The notes under the pieces are model-generated. The model worked only from the letters and a program-made list of their open reading frames with translations, searched no databases and had not been told where the DNA came from. Source: Chelydra serpentina (taxonomy: Eukaryota; Chordata; Testudines; Chelydridae). Taken from it: a stretch of DNA of 64,000 bases. The position numbers were made by a program, and so were the translations under genes. Position 1 is the stretch's first letter, and every line of letters starts with the position of its first letter. Below, in pieces: positions 33,701-46,375 of the stretch. Location of the stretch: positions 210,403 through 274,402 of the forward strand of contig JBAIAC010000608.1 of assembly GCA_037349315.1 (NCBI GenBank), in the 5' to 3' direction.

Positions 33701-36700
33701 CGGGGCTCTGGCACAGCCTGGGGGCCTGGCATCTCCTGGGGGTGGTGCTCTGTCTCCATTGTGAGCCAAGGGCAGGGCCGCTCCTGGGGGAGGGGCTCTG
33801 GCTCAATTGTGAGCCAGGGGCGGGGCAGCGCCTGCGAGCGGGGCTCTGGCACAGCCCGGGGGCGGGGCAGCTCCTGGTGGCGGGGCCCTGTCACAGCGGG
33901 GCATCTCCTGGGGGCGGTGCTCTGGCTCCATTGTGAGCCGGGGGCGGGGCAGCTCCTGGGGGCGGTGCTCTGGCTCCATTGGGAGCCGAGGTCGGGGCAG
34001 CTCCTGGGGGCGGGGCTCTGTCTCCATTGTGAGCCGGGGGCGGGGCAGCTCTTGGGGGCGGGGCTCTGGCACAGAGCGGGGACCGGGCAGCTCCTGGGGG
34101 CGGGGCTCTGGCACAGCCCGGGGGCGGGGCAGCTCCTCGGGGCGGGGCTCTGTCTCCATTGTGAGCCGGGGGCGGGGCAGCTCCTGGGGCGGGGCTCTGG
34201 CCCAGCCCGGGGTGCGGGGCAGCTCCTGGGGGCGGTGCTCTGGCTCCATTGTGAGCCAGGGGCGGGGCAGCACCTGGGGGCCGGTTTCTGGCTCCATTGT
34301 GAGCCGGGGGCGGGGCAGCTACTCGGGGCGGGGCGGGGCAACTCCTGGGGGCGGTGCTCTGGCTCCATTGTGAGCTGGGGGCGGGGCATCTCCTGGGGGT
34401 GGGGCGGGGCATCTCCTGGGCGCGGTGCTCTGGCTCCATTGGGAGCCGGGGTCGGGGCAGCTCCTAGGGGCGGGGGCTCTGGCTCCATTGGGAGCCGGTG
34501 GCGGGGCAGCTCTTGGGGGCGGGGCTCTGGCACAGAGCGGGGACGGGGCAGCGCCTCGGGGCGGGGCTCTGGTTCCATTGGGAGCCGGGGGCGGGGCATC
34601 TCCTGGGGGCGCGGCTCTGGCACAGCCCGGGGGCAGGGCAGTGCCTGGGGGCGGGGCTGTGGCTCCATTGGGAGCCGGGGGCGGGGCAGCTCCTGGGGGC
34701 GGGACTCTGGCACAAAGCGGGGACGGGGCAGCTCCTGGGGGCGGGACTCTGGCATAGCACGGGGGCGGGGAAGCTCCTGGGGGCGAGGGTCAGGCTCCAT
34801 TGTGAGCCGGGGGCGGGGCACCGCATGGGGGCGGGGCTCTGGCACAGCCCGGGGGCGGGGCAGCTCATGGGGTTGGGGTTCTGGCATAGCACGGGGGCGG
34901 GGCAGCTCCTGGGGGCGGGACTCTGGCACAAAGCGGGGACGGGGCATCTCCTGGGGGCGGGGCCCTGTCACAGCGGGGCATCTCCTGGGGGCGGTGCTCT
35001 GGCTCCATTGTGAGCCGCGGGCGGGGCAGCTCCTGGGGGCGGGGCTGTGGCTCCATTGTGAGCCGGGGGCGGGGCAGCTCCTCGGGGCGGGGCTGTGGCT
35101 CCATTGTGAGCCGGGGGCGGGGCAGCTCCTGGGGGCGGGGCTCTGGCCCAGCCCGGGGGCGAGGCAGCTCCTCGGGGCGGTGCTCTGGCTCCATTGTGAG
35201 CCAGGGGCGGGGCAGCACCTGGGGGCGGGTTTCTGGCTCCATAGTGAGCCGGGGGCGGGGCAGCTCCTGGGGGCGGGGCGGGGCATCTCCTGGGGGCGGT
35301 GCTCTGGCTCCATTGTGAGCCGGGGGCGGGCAGCTCCTGGGGGTGGGGCGGGGCATCTCCTGGGAGCGGTGCTCTGGCTCCATTGGGAGCCGGGGTCGGG
35401 GCAGCTCCTGGGGGCGGGGCTCTGGCTCCATTGGGAGCCGGGGGTCGGGCAGCTCTTGGGGGCGGGGCTCTGGCACAGAGCGGGGATGGGGCAGCTCCTG
35501 GGGGCGGGGATCTGGCACAGCCCGGGGGCGGGGCAGCGCCTCGGGGCGGGGCTCTGGCTCCATTGGGAGCCGGGGGCGGGGCATCTCCTGGGGGCGGGGC
35601 TCTGGCACAGCCCGGGGGCGGGGCAGCTCCTCGGAGTGGGGCATTGGCTCCATTGGGAGCCGGGGGCGGGCCAGCTCCTGGGGGCGGGGCTCTGGCACAG
35701 AGCGGGGACGGGGCAGCTCCTGCGGGCGGGGCTCTGGCACAAAGCGGGGACGGGGCAGCTCCTGGGGGCGGGGCTCTGGCACAGCCCGGGGGCGGGGCAG
35801 CGCCTGGGGGCGGGGCTCTGGCTCCATTGAGAGCCGGGGGCGGGGCAGCTCCTGGGGGCGGGGCTCTGGCACAAAGCGGGGACGGGGCAGCTCCTGGGGG
35901 CGGGGCTCTGGCATAGCACGGGGGCGGGGCTCTGGCATAGCACGGGGGCGGGGCAGCTCCTGGGGGCGGGACTCTGGCACAAAGCGGGGACGGGGCAGCT
36001 CCTGGGGGCGGGGCTCTGTCTCCATTGTGAGCCAGGGGCGGGGCCGCTCCTGGGTGCGGGGCTCTGGCTCAATTGTGAGCCGGGGGCGGGGCAGCGCCTG
36101 GGGGCGGGGCTCTGGCACAGCCCGGGGGTGGGGCAGCTCCTGGGGGCGGGGCCCCGTCACAGCGGGGCATCTCCTGGGGGCGGTGCTCTGGCTCCATTGG
36201 GAGCCGGGGTCGGGGCAGCTCCTGGGGGCGGGGCTCTGGCACAGCCCGGGGGCGGGGCAGCGCCTGGGGGCAGGGCTGTGGCTCCATTGTGAGCCGTGGG
36301 CGGGGCAGCTCCTGGGGGCAGGGCTCTGGCACAGCCCGGGGGCGGGGCAGCTCCTGGGGGCGGGGTTCTGGCACAGAGCGGGGACGGGGCAGCTCATGGG
36401 GGTGGGAGTCTGGCACAAAGCGGGGACGGGGCAATTCCTTGGGGCGGGGCTCTGGCACAAAGCGGGGACCGGGCAGCTCTTGGGGGCGGGGCTCTGTCTC
36501 CATTGTGAGCCAGGGGCGGGGCCGCTCCTGGGGTCGGGGCTCTGGCTCAATTGTGAGCCGGGGGCGGGGCAGCCCCTGGGGGCGGAGCTATGGCACAGTC
36601 CGGGGGCGGGGCAGCTCCTGGGGGCAGTGCTCTGGCTCCAATGTGAGCCAGGGGCGGGGCAGCTCCTGGGGGCGGGTCTCTGGCTCCATTGTGAGCCGGG

Positions 36701-38389
36701 GGCGGGGCAGGTCCTGGGGGCGGGGCTCTGGCTCCATTGGGAGCCGGGGGCTGGGCAGCTCCTGGGGGCGGGGCTCTGGCACAGAGCGGGGACGGGGCAG
36801 CTCCTGGGGGCGGGGCTCTGGCTCCATTGGGAGCCGGGGGTGGGGCACCTCCTGGGGGCTGGGCTCTGGCACAGAGCGGGGACGGGGTAGCTCCTGGGGG
36901 CGGGGCTCTGGCTCCATTGTGAGCCAGGGGCGGGGCAGCTCCTGGGGGCGGGGCCCTGGCTCCATTGGGAGCCGGGGGCTGGGCAGCTCCTGGGGGCGGG
37001 GCTCTGGCACAGCGCGGTGCGCGGCAGCTCCTGGGTCCGGGGCTCTGTCACAGAGCGGGAAGTGGCAGCTCCTGGGGGTGGGGCTCTGGCATAGCCCGGG
37101 GGCGGGGCAGCTCCTGGGGGCGGGACTCTGGCACAAAGTGGGGACGGGGCAGCTCCTGGGTGCGGGGCCCTGGCACAGCCCGGGGGCGGGGCAGCTCCTG
37201 GGGGCGGGACTCTGGCACAAAGCGGGGACGGGGCAGCTCCTGGGGGCGGGGCTCTGTCTCCATTGTGAGCCAGGGGCGGGGCCGCTCCTGGGGGCGGGGC
37301 TCCGGCTCAATTGTGAGCCGGGGGCGGGGCAGCGCCTGGGGGCGGGGCTCTGGCACAGCCCGGGGGCGGGGCAGCTCCTGGGGGCGGGGCCCCGTCACAG
37401 CGGGGCATCTCCTGGGGGCGGTGCTCTGGCTCCATTGGGAGCCGGGGTCGGGGCAGCTCCTGGGGGCGGGGCTCTGGCACAGCCCGGGGGTGGGGCAGCG
37501 CCTGGGGGCAGGGCTGTGACTCCATTGGGAGCCGGGGGCGGGGCAGCTCCTGGGGGCGGGGCTCTGGCTTCATTGTGAGCCGTGGGCGGGGCAGCTCCTG
37601 GGGGCAGGGCTCTGGCACAGCCCGGGGGAGGGGCAGCTCCTGGGGGCGGGGCTCTGGCTCCATTGGGAGCCGCGGGCGGGGCAGCTCCTGGGGGTGGGTT
37701 TCTGGCACAGAGCGGGGACGGGGCAGCTCATGGGCGTGGGAGTCTGGCACAAAGCGGGGGCGGGGCAGCTCCTGGGGGCGGGACGGGGCATCACCTGGGG
37801 GCGGTGCTCTGGCTGCATTGTGAGTCGGGGGCGGGGCAGCTCCTAGGGGCGGGGCTCTGGCTCCATTGGGAGCCGGGGGCGGGGCAGCTCTTGGGGGCGG
37901 GGCTCTGGCACAGAGCGGGGACGGGGCAGCTCCTGGGGGCGGGGCTCTGGCTCCATTGGGAGCCGGGGGTGGGGCAGCTCCTTGGGGCTGGGCTCTGGCA
38001 CAGAGCGGGGATGGGGTAGCTCCTGGGGGCGGGGCTCTGGCACAGGCCGGGAGCGGGGCAACTCCTGGGGGCGGGTTTCTGGCTCCATTGTGAGCCGGGG
38101 GTGGGGCAGCTCCTGGGGGCGGGGCTCTGGCTCCATTGGGAGCCGGGGGCGGGTCAGCTCCTGGGGGCGGGGCTCTGGCACAGCGCGGGGCGGGGAAGCT
38201 CCTGGGTCCGGGGCTCTGGCACAGAGCGGGGACGTGGCAGCTCCTGGGGGTGGGGCTCTGGCATAGCCCGGGGGCGGGGCAGCTCCTGGGGGCGGGACTC
38301 TGGCACAAAGCGGGGACGGGGCAGCTCCTGGGGGCGGGGCTCTGGCTCCATTGTGAGCCGGGGGCGGGGCAGCTCCTGGGGGCGGGGCT

Positions 38390-39906
38390 CTGGCACAGAG
38401 CGGGGACGTGGCAGCTCCTGGGGGTGGGGCTCTGGCATAGCCCCGGGGCGGGGCAGCTCCTGGGGGCGGGACTCTGGCACAAAGCGGGGACGGGGCAGTT
38501 CCTGGGGGCGGGGCTCTGGCACAAAGCGGGGACCGGGCAGCTCCTGGGGGCGGGGCTCTGGCACAGCCCGGGGGCGGGGCAGCTCCTGGGGGCGGGACTC
38601 TGGCACAAAGCGGGGACGGGGCATCTCCTGGGGGCGGGGCTCTGGCTCCATTGTGAGCCAGGGGCGGGGCAGCTCCTGGGGGCGGGGCTCTGGATCCATT
38701 GTGAGCCGGGGGCGGGGCAGCTCCTGGGGGCGGGGCGGGGCATCACCTGGGGGCGGTGCTCTGGCTGCATTGTGAGTCGGGGGCGGGGCAGCTCCTGGGG
38801 GCGGGGCTCTGGCTCCATTGGGAGCCGGGGGCGGGGCAGCTCTTGGGGGCGGGGCTCTGGCACAGAGCGGGGACGGGGCAGCTCCTGGGGGCGGGGCTCT
38901 GGCTCCATTGGGAGCCGGGGGGTGGGGCAGCTCCTGGGGGCTGGGCTCTGGCACAGAGCGGGGACGGGGTAGCTCCTGGGGGCGGGGCTCTGGCACAGGC
39001 CGGGAGCGGGGCAGCTCCTGGGGGCGGGTATCTGGCTCCATTGTGAGCCGGGGGCGGGGCAGCTCCTGGGGGCGGGGCTCTGGCACAGCGCGGGGCGGGG
39101 CAGCTCCTGGGTCCGGGGCTCTGGCACAGAGCGGGGACGTGGCAGCTCCTGGGGGTGGGGCTCTGGCATAGCCCCGGGGCGGGGCAGCTCCTGGGGGCGG
39201 GACTCTGGCACAAAGCGGGGACGGGGCAGTTCCTGGGGGCGGGGCTCTGGCACAAAGCGGGGACCGGGCAGCTCCTGGGGGCGGGGCTCTGGCACAGCCC
39301 GGGGGCGGGGCAGCTCCTGGGGGCGGGACTCTGGCACAAAGCGGGGACGGGGCATCTCCTGGGGGCGGGGCTCTGGCTCCATTGTGAGCCAGGGGCGGGG
39401 CAGCTCCTGGGGGCGGGGCTCTGGATCCATTGTGAGCCGGGGGCGGGGCAGCTCCTGGGGGCGGGGCGGGGCATCACCTGGGGGCGGTGCTCTGGCTGCA
39501 TTGTGAGTCGGGGGCGGGGCAGCTCCTGGGGGCGGGGCTCTGGCTCCATTGGGAGCCGGGGGCGGGGCAGCTCTTGGGGGCGGGGCTCTGGCACAGAGCG
39601 GGGACGGGGCAGCTCCTGGGGGCGGGGCTCTGGCTCCATTGGGAGCCGGGGGGTGGGGCAGCTCCTGGGGGCTGGGCTCTGGCACAGAGCGGGGACGGGG
39701 TAGCTCCTGGGGGCGGGGCTCTGGCACAGGCCGGGAGCGGGGCAGCTCCTGGGGGCGGGTATCTGGCTCCATTGTGAGCCGGGGGCGGGGCAGCTCCTGG
39801 GGGCGGGGCTCTGGCACAGCGCGGGGCGGGGCAGCTCCTGGGTCCGGGGCTCTGGCACAGAGCGGGGACGTGGCAGCTCCTGGGGGTGGGGCTCTGGCAT
39901 AGCCCG
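38390..39906 (+). repeat. 731-bp tandem duplication within the array
   Basis: Unit order and rare variants (gcatagccccggggcg, ggggcagttcctgg, gcatcacctgggggcg, ctgcattgtgagtcgg) are the same at positions 731 bp apart. Stretches compared by eye are identical, which suggests a recent unequal exchange. Confidence 0.85.
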
Positions 39907-42900
39907 GGGGCGGGGCATCTCCTGGGGGTGGTGCTCTGGCTCCATTGTGAGCCAGGGGCGGGTCAGCTCCTGGGGGCGGGGCTCTGGCACAGAGCAGGGG
40001 CGGGTCAGCTCCTGGGGGCGGGGCTCTGGCTCCATGAGGAGCCGGGGGCGTGGCAGCACCTGGGGGCGGGGCTCTGGCACAGAGCGGGGGCGGGTCAGCT
40101 CCTGGGGGCGGGGCTCTGGCTCCATGGGGAGCCGGGGGCGTGGCAGCGCCCTGGGGCGCGGCTCTGGCACAGCCCGGGGGCGGGGCAACTCCTGGGGGCG
40201 GGGCTCTGGCTCTATTGGGAGCCGGGGGCGGGGCATCTCCTGGGAGCGGGGCTCTGGCACAGCCCGGGGGCGGGGCAGCTCCTGGGGGCGGGGCTCTGGC
40301 TCCATTGGGAGCCGGGAGCGGGGCAGCTCCTGGGGGCGGGGCTCTGGCACAGAGCGGGGACGTGGCAGCTCCTGGGGGTGGGGCTCTCGCATAGCCCGGG
40401 GGCGGGGCAGCTCCTGGGGGCGGGACTCTGGCACAAAGCGGGGACGGGGCAGCTCCTGGGGGCGGGGCTCTGGCTCCATTGTGAGCCGGGGGCGGGGCAG
40501 CTCCTGGGGGCGGGGCTCTGGCACAGAGCGGGGACGTGGCAGCTCCTGGGGGGTGGGGCTCTCGCATAGCCCGGGGGCGGGGCAGCTCCTGGGGGCGGGA
40601 CTCTGGCACAGAGCGGGTGTGGGTCAGCTCCTGGGGGCGGGGCTCTGGCTCCATGGGGAGCCGGGGGCGTGGCAGCTCCTGGGGGCGGGGCTCTGGCACA
40701 GGCCGGGAGCCGGGCAGCTCCTGGGGGCGGGTCTCTGGCTCTATTGGGAGCCGGGCGCGGGGCATCTCCTCGGGGCGTGGCTCTGGCACAGCCCGGGGGC
40801 GGGGCAGCTCCTGGGGGCGGTGCTCTGGCTCCATTGGGAGCCGGGAGCGGGGCAGCTCCTGGAGGCAGGGCTCTGGCACAGAGCGGTGACGGGGTAGCTC
40901 CTGGGGGCGGGGCTCTGGCACAGGCCGGGAGCGGGGCAGCTCCTGGGGGCGGGGCTCTGGCACAGGCCGGGAGCCGGGCAGCTCCTGGGGGCGGGGCTCA
41001 GGCTCCATTGTGAGCCGGGGGCGGGGCACCTCATGGGGGCGGGGCTCTGGCACAGCCCGGGGGCGGGGCAGCTCCTGGGGGCGGGGCTCTGGCACAGAGC
41101 GGGGACGTGGCAGCTCCTGGGGGTGGGGCTCTGGCATAGCCCGGGGGCGGGGCAGCTCCTGGGGGCGGGAAACTGGCACAAAGCGGGGACGGGGCAGCTC
41201 CTGGGTGCGGGGCTCTGGCACAGGCCGGGAGCCGGGCAGCTCCTGGGGGCGGTGCTCTGGCTCCATTGTGAGCCAGGGGCGAGGCAGCTCCTGGGGGCGG
41301 GGCTCTGGCTCCATTGTGAGCTGGGGTCGGGTCAGCTCCTGGGGGCGGGGCTCTGGCCCAGCCCGGGTGCGGGGCAGCTCCTGGGGGCGGGGCAGATCCT
41401 GGGGGCGGGGCTCTGGCACAGGCCGGGAGCAGGGCAGCTCCTGGGGGCGTGGCTGAGGCTCCATTGTGAGCCAGAGGCGGGGCAGCTCCTGGGGGCAGGG
41501 CTCTGGCACAGCCCGGGGGCGGGGCAGCTCCTGGGGGCGGGGCTCTGGCAGAGAGCGGGGACGTGGCAGCTCCTGGGGGTGGGGCTCTGGCACAGAGCGG
41601 GGGCGGGTCAGCTCCTGGGGGCGGGGCTCTGGCTCCATGGGGAGCCGGGAGCGTGGCAGCTCCTGGGGGCAGGGCTCTGGCTTAGCCCGGGGGCGGGGCA
41701 GCTCATGGGGGCGAGGCTCTGCTCTATTGGGAGCCGGGGGCGGGGCATCTCCTGGGGGCAGGGCTCTGGCACAGCCCGGGGACGGGGCAGCTCCTGGGGG
41801 CGGGACTCTGGCTCCATTGTGAGCCAGGGGCGGTGCAGCGCCTGGGGGCGGGGTCTGGCACAGCCCGGGGGCGGGGCAGCTCCTGGGGGCGGTGCTCTGG
41901 TTCCATTGTGAGCCGGGGGCGGGGCAGCGCCTGGGGGCGGGGCTCTGGCACAGCCCGGGGGCGGGGCAGCTCCTGGGGGCGGTGCCCCGTCACAGCCCGG
42001 GGGCGGGGCTGCGCCTAGGGGCGGGTCTCTGGCACAGCCCGGTAGCAGGGCAGCTCCTGTGGGCGGGGCTCTGGCCCAGCCCGGGGGCGGGGCAGCTCCT
42101 GGGGGCGGGACTCTGGCACAAAGCGGGGACGGGGCATCTCCTGGGGGCGGGGCTCTGGCACAGCCCGGGGGCGGGGCAGTGCCTGGGGGCGGGGCTCTGG
42201 CTCCATTGGGAGCCGGGGGGCTGGGCAGCTCCTGGGGGCGGGACTCTGGCACAAAGCGGGGACGGGGCAGCTCCTGGGGGCGGGGCTCTGGCATAGCACG
42301 GGGGCGGGGTAGCTCCTGGGGGCGGGGCTCTGGCACAGGCCGGGAGCGGGGCAGCTCCCGGCGGGGCTCTGGCTCCATTGGGAGCCGGGGACGGGGTAGC
42401 TCCAGGGGGCGGGGCTCTGGCACAGGCGGGGAGCGGGGCAGCTCCTGGGGGCGAGGGTCAGGCTCCATTGTGAGCCGGGGCGGGGCACCGCATGGGGGCG
42501 GGGCTCTGGCACAGCCCGGGGGCGGGGCAGCTCCTGGGGGCGGGGCTCTGGCACAGAGCGGGGACGGGGCAGCTCATGGGGGTGGGGCTCTGGCATAGCA
42601 CAGGGGCGGGGCAGCTCCTGGGGGCGGGACTCTGGCACAAAGCGGGGACGGGGCAGCTCCTGGGGGCGGGGCCCTGTCACAGCGGGGCATCTCCTGGGGG
42701 CGGTGCTCTGGCTCCATTGTGAGCCGGGGGCGGGGCAGCTCCTGGGGGCGGTGCTCTGGCTCCATTGGGAGCCGAGGTCGGGGCAGCTCCTGGGGGCGGG
42801 GCTCTGGCTCCATTGGGAGCCGGGGCGGGGCAGCTCTTGGGGGCGGGGCTCTGGCACAGAGCGGGAACGGGGCAGCTCCTGGGGCGGGGCTCTGGCCAGC

Positions 42901-44995
42901 CCGGGGGCGGGGCAGCTCCTGGGGGCGGTGCTCTGGCTCCATTGTGAGCCAGGGGCGGGGCAGCACCTGGGGGCGGGTTTCTGGCTCCATTGTGAGCCGG
43001 GGGCGGGGCAGCTCCTGGGGGCGGGGCGGGGCATCTCCTGGGGGCGGTGCTCTGGCTCCATTGTGAGCCGGGGGCGGGGCAGCTCTTGGGGGTGGGGCGG
43101 GGCATCTCCTGGGGGCGGTGCTCTGGCTCCATTGGGAGCCGGGGTCGGGGCAGCTCCTGGGGGCGGTGCTCTGGCTCCATTGGGAGCCGGGGGCCGGGCA
43201 GCCTTTGGGGGCGGGGCTCTGGCACAGAGCGGGGACGGGGCAGCTCCTGGGGGGGTGGATCTGGCACAGCCCGGGGGCGGGGCAGCGCCTCGGGGCGGGG
43301 CTCTGGCTCCATTGGGAGCCGGGGGCGGGGCATCTCCTGGGGGCGGGGCTCTGGCACAACCCGGGGGCGGGGCAGCTCCTCGGAGCGGGGCATTGGCTCC
43401 ATTGGGAGCCGGGGGCGGGGCAGCTCCTGGGGGCGGGGCTCTGGCACAGCCCGGGGGCGGGGCAGCGCCTGGGGGCGGGGCTCTGGCACAAAGCGGGGAC
43501 GGGGCAGCTCCTGGGGGCGGGGCTCTGGCACAGCCCGGGGCGGGGCAGCGCCTGGGGGCGGGGCTCTGGCTCCATTGGGAGCCGGGGGCGGGGCAGCTCC
43601 TGGGGGCGGGACTCTGGCACAAAGCGGGGACGGGGCAGCTCCTGGGGGCGGGGCTCTGGCACAGCCCGGGGGCGGGGCAACTCCTGAGGGCGGGGCTCTG
43701 GCTCCATTGGGAGCCGGGAGCGGGGCTTCTCCTGGGGGCGGGGCTCTGGCACAGGCCGGGAGCGGGGCAGCTCCTGGGGGCGGGGCTCTGGCACAGGCCG
43801 GGAGCCGGGCAGCTCCTGGGGGCGGGGCTCAGGCTCCATTGTGAGCCGGGGGCGGGGCACCTCATGGGGGCGGGGCTCTGGCACAGCCCGGTGCCGGGGC
43901 AGCTCCTGGGGGCGGGGCTCTGGCACAGAGCGGGGACGTGGCAGCTCCTGGGGGTGGGGCTCTTGCATAGCCCGGGGGCGGGGCAGCTCCTGGGGGCGGG
44001 AATCTGGCACAAAGCGGGGACGGGGCAGCTCCTGGGTGCGGGGCTCTGGCACAGCCCGGGGGCGGTGCTCTGGCTCCATTGTGAGCCAGGAGCGAGGCAG
44101 CTCCTGGGGGCGGGGCTCTGGCCCAGCCCGGGTGCGGGGCAGCTCTTGGGGGCGGGGCTCTGGCACAGGCCGGGAGCAGGGAGCTCCTGGGGGCGTGGCT
44201 GAGGCTCCATTGTGAGCCGGAGGCGGGGCAGCTCCTGGGGGCAGGGCTCTGGCACAGCCCGGGGGCGGGGCAGCTCCTGGGGGCGGGGCTCTGGTTGAGA
44301 GCGGGGACGTGGCAGCTCCTGGGGGTGGGGCTCTGGCCCAGCCCGGGGGCGGGGCAGCTCCTGTGGGCGGGGCTATGGCACAGCCCGGGGGCGGGGCAGC
44401 TCCTGGGGGCGGGGCTATGGCAGAGCCCGGGGCGGGGCAGCTCCTGGGGGCGGGGCTCTGACACAGCCCGGGGGCGGGGCAGCCCCTGGGGGCGGGGCAG
44501 CTTCTGGGGGCGGGGCTCTGGCCCAGCCCGGGGGCGGGGCAGCTCCTGGGGGCGGGGCTCTGGCCCAGCCCGAGAGCTGGGCAGCTCCTGGGGGCTGGGC
44601 TCTCGCCCAGCCCGGGGGCGGGGCAGCGCCTGGGGACGGGGTTCTAGCCCCATTTTGAGCTGGGGGCGGGGCTGCTCCTGGGGGCGGGGCTCTGGCTCCA
44701 TTGGGAGCCGCGGGCGGGGCAGCTCCTGGGGGCGGGGCTCTGGCACAGAGCGGGGACGGGGCAGCTCCTCGGGGTGTGGCTCTGGCATAGCACGGGGGCA
44801 GGTCAGCTCCTGGGGGCGGGACTCTGGCACAAAGCGGGGACGGGGCAGCTCCTGGGGGCGGGACTCTGGCACAAAGCGGGGACGGGGCAGCTCCTGGGGG
44901 CGGGGCTCTGACTCCATTGTGAGCCGGGGGCGGGGCAGCGCATGGGGGCGGGGCTCTGGCACAGCCCGGGGGCGGTGCTCTGGCTCCATTGTGAC

Positions 44996-45680
44996 AGTGT
45001 ATGTGTATGTGTTGGGGAAGAGTGAGTGTGTCGCACGCTGTCTCTAAGCTCAGACAGCTGCTGGAAGCAACCAGTCCTGAGGCAGGGGGAGGGGGACACC
45101 CCAGTAATGAGATAGGGGGAGGGGGACAGCCCCGACATCAGCCCCCGCTTCCTTTACTAGCACAGCAGAGTCTCTCTCACACACACACACACGCTACTGC
45201 CTGCCTGGCTCTGTCTCAGGGGGGCCGGAACAGGGGGGTTTGAGGGCCGTGGCCCCACCACTTTTTACCAGCCATACGGACAAAGGATGGATGGGGGGAT
45301 AAGGCAGAGTCTTGGGGGGAAGAGGCGTTCTGTGGGTGTGGCCCCAGGGGGAGGGGAAGGGCAGGGTCTCAGGGAGATGGGGTGGTGTAGGGTTGGGGTC
45401 TCAGGGAGAAGTGGTGGCAGTTTTGTCACCAGACGTGTGTGCACCAGCCGAAAGGAGGCAACCAAGAGAGCGTCGTGTGTTTTTCACAGGCCTGAGCAAT
45501 ATAATGATGCTGCAATAACTTTGTAGTGCAGACCTGGCCAAGGATTCACACACACACAGAAGCTTGCAAGGAAAACTTCCCCTGCTCCTCTGCTCTGCAG
45601 AATCCAAACACAAGCAAAGGCCAAAGCGGGGTCTGGCAGGGAGTCAGGTGTGGGAAGACACCATTAATTAGTCACAGGCA
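44996..45680. other. No gene recognised; CA tract and tRNA flank
   Basis: The array ends at 44995. A short (CA)n lies at about 45178-45194. About 45440-45680 matches, inverted, the flank of the Thr tRNA at 58177-58250 (58255-58470). Confidence 0.55.
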
Positions 45681-45754
45681 GGCACCATGGCTTAGCTGGT
45701 TAAAGCACTTGTTTCGTAAACAGGAGATCCTGGGTTCAACTACCAGTGGTGCCT
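45681..45754 (+). tRNA. tRNA-Thr (CGT)
   Basis: A 74-bp gene: GGCACCA/TGGTGCC acceptor, TGGCTTAGCTGGTTA D arm, TTCGTAA anticodon loop and B box GGTTCAACTAC. TTTT at 45766-45769 can terminate transcription. The B box departs from consensus (CAACTAC in place of CAAATCC), and the T stem has a mismatch, so the gene may be weak. Confidence 0.78.
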
Positions 45755-46375
45755 TGTTGAGCAGCTTTTGGGGCACCTGGTATTGGCTAATGTCAGAAAA
45801 CAAAACACAGAGCTAGATGGGCCTTTGGTCTAGCCCAGAGTGGCTGTTCCTATGGTTTAAATTACACTCCCAGGCACTGATAATAGAGTTACTGAAAGTT
45901 TGGGTGTTAAGAGCTGATAGGTCCGTGTTCCAGGCCCCTCCCAGACGACCCCTCCCTCTGGGACAGGGGCAGGTCTGACTCTCACACCAAATGGCTCCTT
46001 GTGGCTGCCAGAATCTGTGGGCGGCTCATTCAGTTTACGCCGAGGGTGGAGTCCTGCTTTGTGCACCGTGTCTGAGACTGAAAATCCTGAACCACCCTTT
46101 GAAATAACGAATGCAGCAGGACGTGTTATGGTCCCTGCCCCAAAGCAGACAGACCAATGGGGAACTGCCAGTGACCCCAGGGTAATACTCCACGGCCGAT
46201 TTCCCTTTGTCGCTTGCTAAACTCCCTCCCAACCTCGTGGGGTCCCAGAGCCCGGCACTGAGCCTGAGCCGAGATGTCTACACTGCAAATTTACCACCCC
46301 GCAGCCCAAGCCCTGGGAGCCTGAGCTGGCACGGGGCAGCCCTGGGTGTTCATTGGAGTGTGGACATAGCCTAGT

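Larger units (their letters stand above)
30105..44995 (+). repeat. Giant GC-box minisatellite array, 14.9 kb
   Basis: Units share the core gggggcggggcagctcctgg followed by gggcggggctctgg, joined by one of three linkers: gcacagcccg (42-bp unit), gcacagagcggggac or gcacaaagcggggac (42 bp), and gctccattgggagccg or gctccattgtgagccg (48 bp). Length divided by unit size gives roughly 330 units. Each holds two GC boxes that match the Sp1/KLF consensus. As 42 and 48 are multiples of 3, long frames persist on both strands (1443 codons at 37307-41638, minus). A variant unit with gccccgtcacagcggggcat recurs at irregular distances and marks a higher-order pattern. Confidence 0.95.

Noticed and set aside
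30423..44255. Long Pro/Arg- or Gly/Trp-rich open frames (hundreds to 1443 codons) on both strands
   Set aside because: They coincide with the minisatellite and are kept open by unit lengths divisible by three. There is no non-repetitive domain, no splice context and no difference between strands.
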